A program made the translations under genes and the position numbers. Source: Euryarchaeota archaeon UBA181 (GTDB taxonomy: Archaea > Thermoplasmatota > Poseidoniia > Poseidoniales > Thalassarchaeaceae). Taken from it: DNA of 48,175 bases. Below the pieces are notes generated by a model. It searched no databases, was not told where the DNA came from, and saw nothing but the letters and a program-made list of their open reading frames with translations. The DNA lies in assembly GCA_002496725.1 (NCBI GenBank), contig DALI01000062.1, positions 18,969 through 67,143 of the forward strand, written 5' to 3'. Each line of letters opens with the position of its first letter. Position 1 is the stretch's first letter. Positions 41,827-48,175 of this stretch are shown piece by piece.

Positions 41827-42753
41827 CTAAGACTCTCGCAATCCAGCTTCGACTAATGCCCGAACTAGGACTTGCCCAATCTCAGAGGGGTCTCTGGCCA
41901 CATATATGCCCGCTCTCTCGAAAGCCGCGAACTTCTCTGCGGCAGTGCCCTTCCCCCCTGAGATAATGGCGCCAGCATGCCCCATTCTCTTTCCGGGCGG
42001 GGCAGTTGATCCAGCGACGAATCCTATGACCGGCTTACTCATATTGTCCGCAACCCACTCTGCGGCCTCCTCTTCGGCAGAACCACCGATCTCACCAATC
42101 ATCACAACTGCTACAGTTTCACGATCATTCTCGAAGGCTTGTAGGCAATCTATGAAGCCCGTACCACTAATTGGATCTCCTCCGATTCCCACGCATGTAG
42201 TCTGCCCCTCGTCAACGCTCATAGTCTGAGCAACAGCCTCGTAAGTGAGAGTCCCCGATTTAGAAACTATTCCAATCCGCCCCTTCTTGTGGATGAATGC
42301 AGGCATTATTCCAACCTTGCATCCTCCATCTAGGCCAGGGGAAATTATTCCTGGACAGTTAGGGCCAATCAGCCTCACTCCATCAAACTCATTCACTTTA
42401 GCTACGGCCCTAATCATGTCCAAAGTGGGTATGCCTTCTGTAATGCAGACAATTAACCCGCCACCATTCTCGTTGAAGGCTTCAGCTGCCTCATGGATGG
42501 CTCCAGCGGCGAATCTAGCAGGGACATATATCACAGTGACATTAGCCCCTGTCTTGGAAACAGCCTCTCCCATATTATTGAATACAGGTACCTCTATCCC
42601 CTCCAAATCGACCATCTGTCCACCTTTTCCGGGAGTGACCCCTCCTACGACATTTGTATTATAACGGATCATTCTAGTGCCATGAAAAGTACCTTGTTTG
42701 CCAGTTATCCCCTGAATCAGAATTTTGCTGTCATCGTTAATCCAGATGGCCAT
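41827..42753 (-). CDS. sucD: Succinate-CoA ligase, alpha subunit
   Basis: With SucC it interconverts succinyl-CoA and succinate with nucleoside triphosphate formation in the citric acid cycle. The CoA-binding Rossmann block IQGITGKQGTFHG, then GPNCPGIISPG and the phospho-His segment MGHAGAIISGGKGTA are all present. The length of 308 is slightly above average. The ATG at 42753 overlaps the sucC stop by one base (TGATG on the minus strand), showing coupling; the codon just before it (TTG) is not needed as start. Confidence 0.96.
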   Translation of the reverse strand: MAIWINDDSKILIQGITGKQGTFHGTRMIRYNTNVVGGVTPGKGGQMVDLEGIEVPVFNNMGEAVSKTGANVTVIYVPARFAAGAIHEAAEAFNENGGGLIVCITEGIPTLDMIRAVAKVNEFDGVRLIGPNCPGIISPGLDGGCKVGIMPAFIHKKGRIGIVSKSGTLTYEAVAQTMSVDEGQTTCVGIGGDPISGTGFIDCLQAFENDRETVAVVMIGEIGGSAEEEAAEWVADNMSKPVIGFVAGSTAPPGKRMGHAGAIISGGKGTAAEKFAAFERAGIYVARDPSEIGQVLVRALVEAGLRES

Positions 42754-43961
42754 CAATTGTCACCCCCGATTGAATCTACTATTCTCCTAGCTCCTTCAGA
42801 TAGCGTGCTTACAGTATGGACGGAGATATCACTTTCATCCAATACTGCCTTCCCTTCTTTGTGATTAGTACCTGAGAAACGAACCACAAGAGGCACCTCA
42901 AGACCAATCTCCTTGGAAGCTTCAATAACACTATTGGCCACCATATCGCAACGGATTATCCCTCCAAAAATATTGACTAGTATCCCTTCCACATTTTCGT
43001 CCTCTAATATGATTCGGAACGCGGCAGTGATCGACTCCTTTGTAGCTCCCCCCCCTATATCCAGGAAGTTGGCAGGCTCGCCCCCGTAGAGTTTGATGAC
43101 GTCCATAGATGCCATGGCGAGTCCAGCCCCATTGACTAGGCATCCAATGTTGCCATCCAGCTTGACATATGACAGTCCTAGGTCATTAGCCCTAATTTCA
43201 ACATCCTCTTCTTCTGAGAGATCCCTTACTCCTGCTCTCCATGGATGCCTGAAGTGAGCATTCTCATCGAATCCAACCTTCGCATCCAGGGCTACCATAG
43301 AACCAGTCTTTGTTCTAACCAAAGGATTGATTTCTATCATTGAGCAGTCTTTATCGATGAACATCGAGTAGAGGGACTCTAGCATTTCCATCATCTGACT
43401 AGCAGAATCTCCAGATAGTCCCAGGGACCTAGATAGTGAGAGGCAGTCATTTCTGTCTAGGCCATTCAAGGGGTCTGCCCATATCTTGTGTATCGCCTCA
43501 GGGGTGTTCTCTGCTACCTCCTCGATGTCCATGCCCCCTTCAGTTGATGCCATCACGAGTACAGACTTCTCGTCCCTATCTACTAGTATCGCGAGATAGA
43601 ATTCATGATCTATGTCGCATCCAGACTCAACATACATGTTACTGACAATCTTTCCATTCGGACCGGTTTGCTTAGTCACAAGCCTATTGCCGCAAATATT
43701 CTTTGAGAACTCTTCCACATCTTCTCGCGAGAAAGCAATTTTCACACCGCCCTTCATGACCTCAATGCCAGTTTCGGGGTCATAGAGGGTCCCCTTGCCC
43801 CTTCCTCCGGCATGAATCTGACTCTTCACAGCCACTATTCTGGACCCTAGGGAGTCATACGCGGCTAGTGCCTCTGAGACACTTTTACAGTGGATCCCTT
43901 CAGGAACTCTGACTCCGAATTCACGGAACATTTCCTTTGCTTGGTACTCGTGGATGTTCAT
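42753..43961 (-). CDS. sucC: Succinate-CoA ligase, beta subunit (ATP-grasp)
   Basis: The nucleotide-binding subunit of succinyl-CoA ligase. It begins MNIHEYQAKEMFREFGV, the standard SucC N-terminus. The ATP-grasp blocks are KSQIHAGGRGKG and IEINPLV with the metal Asp in DAK. The late GCLVNGAGLAMASMD and NIFGGIIRCD blocks, and the FSGTN loop near the end, are also intact. The length of 402 is normal. ATG 43961 follows a GGAGGGG ribosome site; an upstream reading to 44048 would overlap the divergent gene and lacks family sequence. Confidence 0.96.
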   Translation of the reverse strand: MNIHEYQAKEMFREFGVRVPEGIHCKSVSEALAAYDSLGSRIVAVKSQIHAGGRGKGTLYDPETGIEVMKGGVKIAFSREDVEEFSKNICGNRLVTKQTGPNGKIVSNMYVESGCDIDHEFYLAILVDRDEKSVLVMASTEGGMDIEEVAENTPEAIHKIWADPLNGLDRNDCLSLSRSLGLSGDSASQMMEMLESLYSMFIDKDCSMIEINPLVRTKTGSMVALDAKVGFDENAHFRHPWRAGVRDLSEEEDVEIRANDLGLSYVKLDGNIGCLVNGAGLAMASMDVIKLYGGEPANFLDIGGGATKESITAAFRIILEDENVEGILVNIFGGIIRCDMVANSVIEASKEIGLEVPLVVRFSGTNHKEGKAVLDESDISVHTVSTLSEGARRIVDSIGGDN

Positions 43962-44062
43962 ATTACAACCCCTCCACTCGCATCCCGTCTTTGAAGGATG
44001 CGATAGCAAGAACTCAGTCAAGGACACGAAGTGCTCAAACAGTTTCACTATCCCCCAAGGTC

Positions 44063-45016
44063 ATGGACGTACTGGTACTGGCCGGTGGCTTGGGTACTCG
44101 ACTGCGCCCTCTGACGGAGGGAAGGGCCAAGCCACTATTGCATATCCTCGATAAATCACTCTTGGAAAGAGTCGTTGAATGCGTCCCAGATGATTTGATC
44201 GATAGGGTGGTCGTCGCAGCTGGATACGGTCTCGATGAGATAGTCGAATTCTCTGAATCGGGGGTCGCGCCATACGAAGTTTCACTTTCTGTCGAATCCA
44301 GTCCACTAGGGACTGGGGGGGCTGTCGCTCATGCTATTCCCAAGCTGATAGGGGATGGTCCGGTGATCATCCTTAACGGGGATCTGATATCTAGTGTAGA
44401 TGTAAGGTCACTAATTGCTCATCACCATAAGACCTCGGCCAAAGCTACCCTTTCGCTCTGGGAGGTCGAGGACCCTAGTAGGTTCGGAGTCTGCGACCTA
44501 GATGACTCTGGAATGATAAGGAGATTCCAAGAGAAACCAGAGAAGGGGACCGAGTTTTCAAATCTCATAAATGCAGGTTGCTCAATAATCGAGAGAGATG
44601 TTCTATATTCACTCCCAAATGGTAAATTCAGCATGGAGAGAGAGGTTTTTCCAGAGATTGCCGAGTCGGGTAAGATGGCTGGCTTGGCTTTCGATGGCTA
44701 CTTCGTTGATGCTGGGACCCCTTCCTCATTCATTGAGGCGGCTAGGGTTTGCATCGATAATAATCGATTCTCAAGTGGGCATCGCGAACAAGGGTCTTGG
44801 TTCGGCATCGGTTCAATTTGTGAGGGCACAGTGGAGAATTGCTCTATCGGCACAGGGGCGATGGTATCCGAGGGAGCCATAATCAGAGACTCCGTTATTC
44901 TCGATGGTGCCCAGATAGGAGGGGGTGCGATACTAGAAGGATGTATAGTTGGTCAGGGAGCGATAGTACCCCCTAACTCCGTCATGAATGGAATTTTAGT
45001 TGCACACCAAAAATAA
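44063..45016 (+). CDS. Sugar-phosphate nucleotidyltransferase with C-terminal beta-helix
   Basis: An NDP-sugar pyrophosphorylase that activates a sugar 1-phosphate for glycan synthesis. The nucleotide-binding LAGGLGTRLRPLT followed by KPLL is at residues 5-25, and the metal-site NGDL is near residue 105. The GTGGAVAHA loop follows the nucleotide site. From about residue 245, hexapeptide-type repeats (GSICEGTVENCSIGTGAMV and similar) form a left-handed beta-helix as in glucose-1-phosphate thymidylyl- or mannose-1-phosphate guanylyltransferases. The sugar and base cannot be named. ATG 44063 follows AAGG; the reading from 43937 overlaps sucC. The 100-base gap to sucC must hold both promoters. 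Confidence 0.85.
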   Translation: MDVLVLAGGLGTRLRPLTEGRAKPLLHILDKSLLERVVECVPDDLIDRVVVAAGYGLDEIVEFSESGVAPYEVSLSVESSPLGTGGAVAHAIPKLIGDGPVIILNGDLISSVDVRSLIAHHHKTSAKATLSLWEVEDPSRFGVCDLDDSGMIRRFQEKPEKGTEFSNLINAGCSIIERDVLYSLPNGKFSMEREVFPEIAESGKMAGLAFDGYFVDAGTPSSFIEAARVCIDNNRFSSGHREQGSWFGIGSICEGTVENCSIGTGAMVSEGAIIRDSVILDGAQIGGGAILEGCIVGQGAIVPPNSVMNGILVAHQK

Positions 45017-45044
45017 AGCCTCTAAGAAACTCAACATACGCCGC

Positions 45045-45052
45045 AAATATAC
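45045..45052 (+). promoter_or_regulatory. TATA-like element for DNA methyltransferase
   Basis: AAATATAC lies in the 89-base gap between the nucleotidyltransferase and the methyltransferase, about 57 bases before the ATG at 45106. It gives the methyltransferase its own promoter, with a leader of roughly 30 bases lacking an obvious ribosome site. Confidence 0.3.
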
Positions 45053-45105
45053 CAATTCAGAATTCCGTTTCCACTAAGTACCCCCCGACAATTCGACGTA
45101 ACATC

Positions 45106-46137
45106 ATGCAATTCAGAATGGGGGAGTTATTTTGTGGTCCAGGGGGCATGTCCCTTGGAGCTTCTATGGCTTCATTTTCATCCAAGAATGAGTTTTATGG
45201 GATCTCTCACCAATGGGCCAGTGACTATGATTTAGATAGTTGCGAGACATACAGAAGGAATATCTGCCCCAAATCGACTAATTCTGTTTTCCATTGCGAT
45301 GTCAAAGATCTAGATATCAAAGCACTCGCTCCAATTGACATTCTTGCATTTGGTTTCCCCTGTAACGATTACAGTGTAGTCGGAGAAAAGAAGGGCCTAG
45401 ATGGAGATTTTGGAATGCTCTACAAGTATGGTGTTAATGTACTAGAGAGCCATAATCCCATGGCCTTCGTAGCTGAAAATGTTAGCGGAATAAAAGGGGC
45501 AAACGGAGGAAAGGCGTGGGAAAAAATTACCACAGATCTAGAAAATGCAGGAACTGGTTATGACTTATACATAAATCACTACTTCTTCGAGCATTACGGC
45601 GTGCCTCAGATGCGTCATAGATACATAATTGTCGGGATTAGGAGAGATATCGGATTGGAATTCCTACATCCAGAACCGTCTTCGAAAGAAAATCCAGTCA
45701 CTTGTTATGAAGCGTTGCACAATCCAATGATACCTTCCGATGCACCCAATAATGAAATCAGACCTCTGAGGAGTAGTACCCAGGAACGCCTCAGTTACAT
45801 CAAACCAGGAGATAACGCATGGTCAGAAGATATTCCCGTTCGACTCAGACTAAACGTAAAGGGGGCGAGACTATCGAATATCTACAGAAGAATGAATCCC
45901 GAACTTCCGGCTTATACCATCACCGGTTCTGGAGGAGGGGGAACTCATGGATATCACTGGACCGAGAATCGTGCATTGACAAACAGGGAGCGAGCTAGAA
46001 TTCAAACATTCCCTGATGATTACGAGTTTATCGGAGGGGCTACTAGTGTCAGAAAACAAATAGGAATGGCTGTCCCTCCACTAGGCGCCAAGGTTATCTT
46101 CACGTCACTATTAGAAACTCTCTCAAAAATACAATGA
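45106..46137 (+). CDS. DNA (cytosine-5) methyltransferase, solitary
   Basis: It transfers a methyl group from SAM to C5 of cytosine in DNA. The motifs in order are: I FCGPGGMSLG (9-18), IV FPCND with the catalytic Cys86, VI ENV (124-126), VIII QMRHR (168-172), a target-recognition region (about 185-290), IX-like ALTNRERARIQTFPDDY, and X QIGMAVPPLGAKV. Motif IV reads PCN instead of the common PCQ. The length of 343 is normal for a monospecific enzyme. No restriction endonuclease or other modification gene is next to it, so it is probably a regulatory or defence-decoy methylase. The coding sequence looks richer in A and T than its neighbours, which may mean recent transfer; I have not computed this. 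Confidence 0.9.
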   Translation: MQFRMGELFCGPGGMSLGASMASFSSKNEFYGISHQWASDYDLDSCETYRRNICPKSTNSVFHCDVKDLDIKALAPIDILAFGFPCNDYSVVGEKKGLDGDFGMLYKYGVNVLESHNPMAFVAENVSGIKGANGGKAWEKITTDLENAGTGYDLYINHYFFEHYGVPQMRHRYIIVGIRRDIGLEFLHPEPSSKENPVTCYEALHNPMIPSDAPNNEIRPLRSSTQERLSYIKPGDNAWSEDIPVRLRLNVKGARLSNIYRRMNPELPAYTITGSGGGGTHGYHWTENRALTNRERARIQTFPDDYEFIGGATSVRKQIGMAVPPLGAKVIFTSLLETLSKIQ

Positions 46138-46219
46138 GATTTCCAAATAGGCCCCCCTCCATACATTTCCCTAATATTTCTTGGGAGTAGTTCAAATCTC
46201 TCTGTCCTCTCCCACAAAC

Positions 46220-46882
46220 GTGAGTGATACTCTAATTATTGTCAATTTCAAGACTTACGAGGGTTCCCAGGGATTCTCCGCTGAGGCCTTAGCACGAGCT
46301 ATGGAGTCCATTGATACTGATGCCAGACTAGTGGCCGCTGTTTCGGCTCTGGACCTTTCCAAGGTCGTCGAAGCGGCCCCTGATCTAGAAGTTTGGTGCC
46401 AGCATTTGGATCCTATTGGTTTTGGTTCCAACACCGGTTGGCTTCATCCCGAGACAGCCATACATAGGGGGGCCAAGGGAACCCTGATCAATCATGCAGA
46501 GCACAAGGTGAGTCTGGAGCACGTTGCGATGTTGCTCGATCAAGTTCCCGAAGGCTTCGAGATATGCGCATGCGCCGCTGACATCAATGAGGCTAGGGCA
46601 CTCGCTGCATTAGTGCCGAATTATGTTGCTGTCGAGCCTCCCGAGCTCATTGGGGGAGATATCTCAGTTACTTCAGCCGACCCAGAAATAGTGTCAGGAA
46701 CTGCCTCTGCAGTAATGGAGACTAGTGATCAGGTCGGAGTCCTCTGTGGCGCCGGGGTAAAATCCGGCCTAGATGTTTCTAGGGCCATGGAACTCGGTGT
46801 CAGGGGAGTTCTTTTGGCCAGTGGGGTTACCAAGTCCTCGGACCCAGTCGAGGCACTCAATGATCTAGTCTCCCTTCTCTGA
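46220..46882 (+). CDS. tpiA: Triose-phosphate isomerase, archaeal short type
   Basis: It interconverts glyceraldehyde 3-phosphate and dihydroxyacetone phosphate in glycolysis and gluconeogenesis. The N-terminal IIVNFKTYEG carries the catalytic Asn9 and Lys11. LINHAEHK gives the electrophilic His, VEPPELIGG the catalytic Glu, and CGAGVKSGLD the phosphate-binding strand. At 220 residues it is of the shorter archaeal form rather than the 250-residue bacterial one. GTG 46220 is preferred because it starts close to the first beta strand; a TTG at 46181 would add 13 residues. TAATATTT near 46172 could be its TATA element. The 3' end overlaps the facing membrane-protein gene by 18 bases. Confidence 0.92.
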   Translation: MSDTLIIVNFKTYEGSQGFSAEALARAMESIDTDARLVAAVSALDLSKVVEAAPDLEVWCQHLDPIGFGSNTGWLHPETAIHRGAKGTLINHAEHKVSLEHVAMLLDQVPEGFEICACAADINEARALAALVPNYVAVEPPELIGGDISVTSADPEIVSGTASAVMETSDQVGVLCGAGVKSGLDVSRAMELGVRGVLLASGVTKSSDPVEALNDLVSLL

Positions 46883-47788
46883 TGGGTTACTGAAGGTCGT
46901 GACTAGGTAAGCTATAGCGGAAATGACGACTAAGTACGCCCAGATGTTTAATTCTTCAATCTCCTGTATCGCTACAGCGAGAACAAACAGTAGAGACAAT
47001 ACTCCGAGTAGTACCATGTGTATGATGTGCGAGCCGTTCAACCTAGGATCTATGAAGTCATAGAAGTATATGCCCGACCTTTTGGCATTGAATGCTGAGA
47101 AGAGTACATATGTGCATCCGAAAACTACTGGAAATGAGATATGGTCAAGACTCAATGAGATATCGGAAAAAACCAACTCCGCCAATATGAAGATCACATT
47201 CCCATTATGCATCAACTGACTGTCCCACTTGAAGTAGTGACTTATGTCATCACTCCTCGAATTTGCCTCTGGAATCAGCAGGTAGGTAACTGTAGTAGTA
47301 ACCAGAAAGGCCGAAGCAATGGCAGATGCAAAAAGAGCTGGAACCAGTTCAACCACCATCTCACTGAAACCCCATCCGAAATGGTATGACCATGAGCTCA
47401 ACGAGGATACTGCGAAGTAGACTCCCATCAAGGCGAAGCTCCACATCGTGAATGCAGACAATCTAGTGGTACCAGTGATTCTCTTCGGACCGTATATTCT
47501 GGTCTTATAGTCAAGGAGGTTGTAGGTCATTCCCTTGGGATCTAGAACAATGGATGCAATGGTACAGATGCATACCAATGAAGCCAATGTCCTGAAGAGG
47601 CCGATTGCAGGGGTGGAGAGAAATCTGGAGGAGGATATGTTGGAAATATCATTCTCTGAGAAATCACCACTCACATAAATTAGGAGAATGCAAACTGCGA
47701 ATACAATTCCCACTAGGAATAGTGTAGTCCATGACCGATCAGTTTCAGAGTACTCCCTGATGCCCACCATGAGGTTCCATTGATGCAC
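46865..47788 (-). CDS. Polytopic membrane protein, possibly FAR-17A/AIG1-like
   Basis: 307 residues with about seven membrane helices (near 21-41, 60-80, 108-130, 140-170, 195-215, 220-240 and 262-300). The central part, with TLASLVCICTIASIV, then KWDSQLMHNGNVIFILAELVF and a SGIYFYDFIDP loop, has the look of FAR-17A/AIG1-type proteins. Those are eukaryotic lipid hydrolases with an intramembrane Thr and His; the His would be that of LMHNGN. This is a resemblance by eye only. The start is GTG 47788, with ATG 47770 as an alternative. A TATA-like AATATTAAAAC lies about 40-50 bases upstream (47826-47836). Confidence 0.5.
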   Translation of the reverse strand: MHQWNLMVGIREYSETDRSWTTLFLVGIVFAVCILLIYVSGDFSENDISNISSSRFLSTPAIGLFRTLASLVCICTIASIVLDPKGMTYNLLDYKTRIYGPKRITGTTRLSAFTMWSFALMGVYFAVSSLSSWSYHFGWGFSEMVVELVPALFASAIASAFLVTTTVTYLLIPEANSRSDDISHYFKWDSQLMHNGNVIFILAELVFSDISLSLDHISFPVVFGCTYVLFSAFNAKRSGIYFYDFIDPRLNGSHIIHMVLLGVLSLLFVLAVAIQEIEELNIWAYLVVISAIAYLVTTFSNPSEKGD

Positions 47789-47789
47789 C

Positions 47790-48030
47790 TGATTTCAATT
47801 ATGCGCCTAATTGTTTGTTTGCATCGTTTTAATATTGTAATCTTCCAGCACCCATGTCTCTGTGACAGGACTAACCACTGGTTGACGGAACTCCTTTGGA
47901 TGAACGTTGCAAGCCCCCAATGGGCGTCTTCGCCGAATTCCCATTCCACACATTACGTTTACTCAAAAGCCACATCTAATGAATTATGACGGATCCATGC
48001 GATAGTATGTGAAAAGACGATAATCCGCCG
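47790..48030. other. Intergenic stretch without supported gene
   Basis: About 240 bases between two minus-strand genes. It contains the TATA-like sequence for the membrane-protein gene near 47826-47836. A plus-strand open frame of 69 codons (47780-47989) has no recognisable protein character. No tRNA-type T-arm or CCA end was found. A leader or small RNA is possible, but I see no specific structure. Confidence 0.5.
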
Positions 48031-48036
48031 AAAAAG
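48031..48036 (-). terminator. Poly-T run behind the eL41 gene
   Basis: On the minus strand the eL41 stop is followed within two bases by TCTTTTT, a run of the kind that terminates archaeal transcription without a hairpin. Confidence 0.35.
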
Positions 48037-48037
48037 A

Positions 48038-48145
48038 CTACTGCTTAGCTCTTTTTCGAGCGGCCTTTCTCCTTCTCAACTTCTTCTTACGCCACTTCCA
48101 GCGCTGCTGCCCTCGCTTCTTCCAAGCGCGGGAACCTCTCTTCAT
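48038..48145 (-). CDS. rpl41e: Ribosomal protein eL41-like, 35 residues
   Basis: This reading frame is too short for ordinary gene finders. It begins MKRGSRAWKKRGQQRWKW and continues RKKKLRRRKAARKRAKQ before TAG. The second half aligns with the eukaryotic/archaeal eL41 pattern, which reads R-A-K-W-R-K-K-R-x-R-R-L-x-R-K-R-R-K-x-R-A-R-S-K. More than half the residues are Lys or Arg, as in eL41, which lies as a single helix between the ribosomal subunits. The frame stays open upstream to the window edge with no other start codon, so ATG 48145 is the likely start but a start outside the window cannot be excluded. A T-run follows the stop. Confidence 0.7.
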   Translation of the reverse strand: MKRGSRAWKKRGQQRWKWRKKKLRRRKAARKRAKQ

Positions 48146-48175
48146 GGGCCCGGCCGACCTACTGCCCGTATATGA

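Noticed and set aside
43937..44062. Longer N-terminus for the nucleotidyltransferase and for sucC (to 44048)
   Set aside because: Each extension covers the promoter and start of the other gene; both families start at the ATGs chosen, which have ribosome sites.
45106..46137. Restriction-modification system
   Set aside because: Neighbours are a sugar nucleotidyltransferase and triose-phosphate isomerase; no endonuclease or specificity gene is present.
47780..47989. 69-codon plus-strand open frame in the gap upstream of eL41
   Set aside because: Cys/His/Trp-rich, no protein-like pattern, overlaps the promoter of the minus-strand membrane protein.
1..48175. CRISPR arrays, insertion sequences, integrase/attachment sites
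   Set aside because: No regularly spaced direct repeats, transposase, recombinase or terminal inverted repeats were seen.

Overview
The window looks like a chromosomal segment of a planktonic archaeon, most likely Marine Group II (Candidatus Poseidoniales, Thermoplasmatota). This assignment is an inference from gene content, not from a marker-gene tree. The archaeal signs are a nine-gene A1Ao-ATP synthase operon (H-I-K-E-C-F-A-B-D), an RPA/RPA-associated protein pair, GGPP synthase followed by a geranylgeranyl reductase for ether lipids, ABCE1, a DRG-type GTPase, an archaeal-type NadM, an archaeal-type short triose-phosphate isomerase, a PGF-CTERM-like sorting tail and a tiny eL41-like ribosomal protein. 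Bacterial-type elements (SMC-ScpAB, TatC, GrpE, L-aspartate oxidase, succinyl-CoA ligase) are also present, as is common in this group. No rRNA, tRNA, CRISPR array, insertion sequence or prophage was recognised. This is housekeeping chromosome, packed very tightly.

Layout. 1-2.3 kb: the end of a replication protein A gene and its RPA-associated partner, facing a three-SAP-domain protein. 3.4-6.6 kb: a degenerate HemC-like protein divergent from GGPP synthase and geranylgeranyl reductase. 6.7-7.7 kb: a small membrane protein and a UbiE-like methyltransferase. 7.8-16.4 kb: the A-type ATP synthase operon. 16.5-19.8 kb: a membrane protein shaped like a site-2 protease but without HExxH, translationally coupled to ketopantoate reductase. 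19.8-21.5 kb: NadB. 21.6-27.2 kb: smc-scpA-scpB. 27.2-28.3 kb: a glycerophosphodiesterase-family protein that appears circularly permuted. 28.4-32.1 kb: UMF1-type MFS transporter, TatC and a DRG GTPase. 32.2-33.5 kb: an unknown protein plus NadM. 33.5-37.0 kb: two exported hydrolases, one a lipoprotein and one with a PGF-CTERM-like tail. 37.0-44.0 kb, all on the minus strand: sucC-sucD, two squalene/phytoene synthase family enzymes, ABCE1 and grpE. 44.0-48.2 kb: sugar nucleotidyltransferase, solitary C5-cytosine methyltransferase, triose-phosphate isomerase, a membrane protein and eL41.

How the genes work together. Isoprenoid metabolism recurs (GGPP synthase, geranylgeranyl reductase, two head-to-head prenyl synthases), covering membrane ether lipids and probably squalene or carotenoid products. 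NAD synthesis is represented at both ends (NadB, NadM), and CoA synthesis by ketopantoate reductase. ATP synthase and succinyl-CoA ligase provide ATP synthesis. TatC and the exported hydrolases point to protein export and use of external lipids or esters.

The most striking observation is the glycerophosphodiesterase. Its invariant His-Arg-Gly-Ala strand lies at the extreme C-terminus instead of the N-terminus, immediately before the stop, while the N-terminus begins at the next canonical motif (PENS). Other second-look items are an ABCE1 whose ferredoxin-like motif reads CxxCxxRxxxCP, a HemC-fold protein without the catalytic Asp and the cofactor-anchoring Cys, a site-2-protease pseudoenzyme, a c-ring with sodium-type ligands, and convergent genes that abut or overlap in nearly every case.
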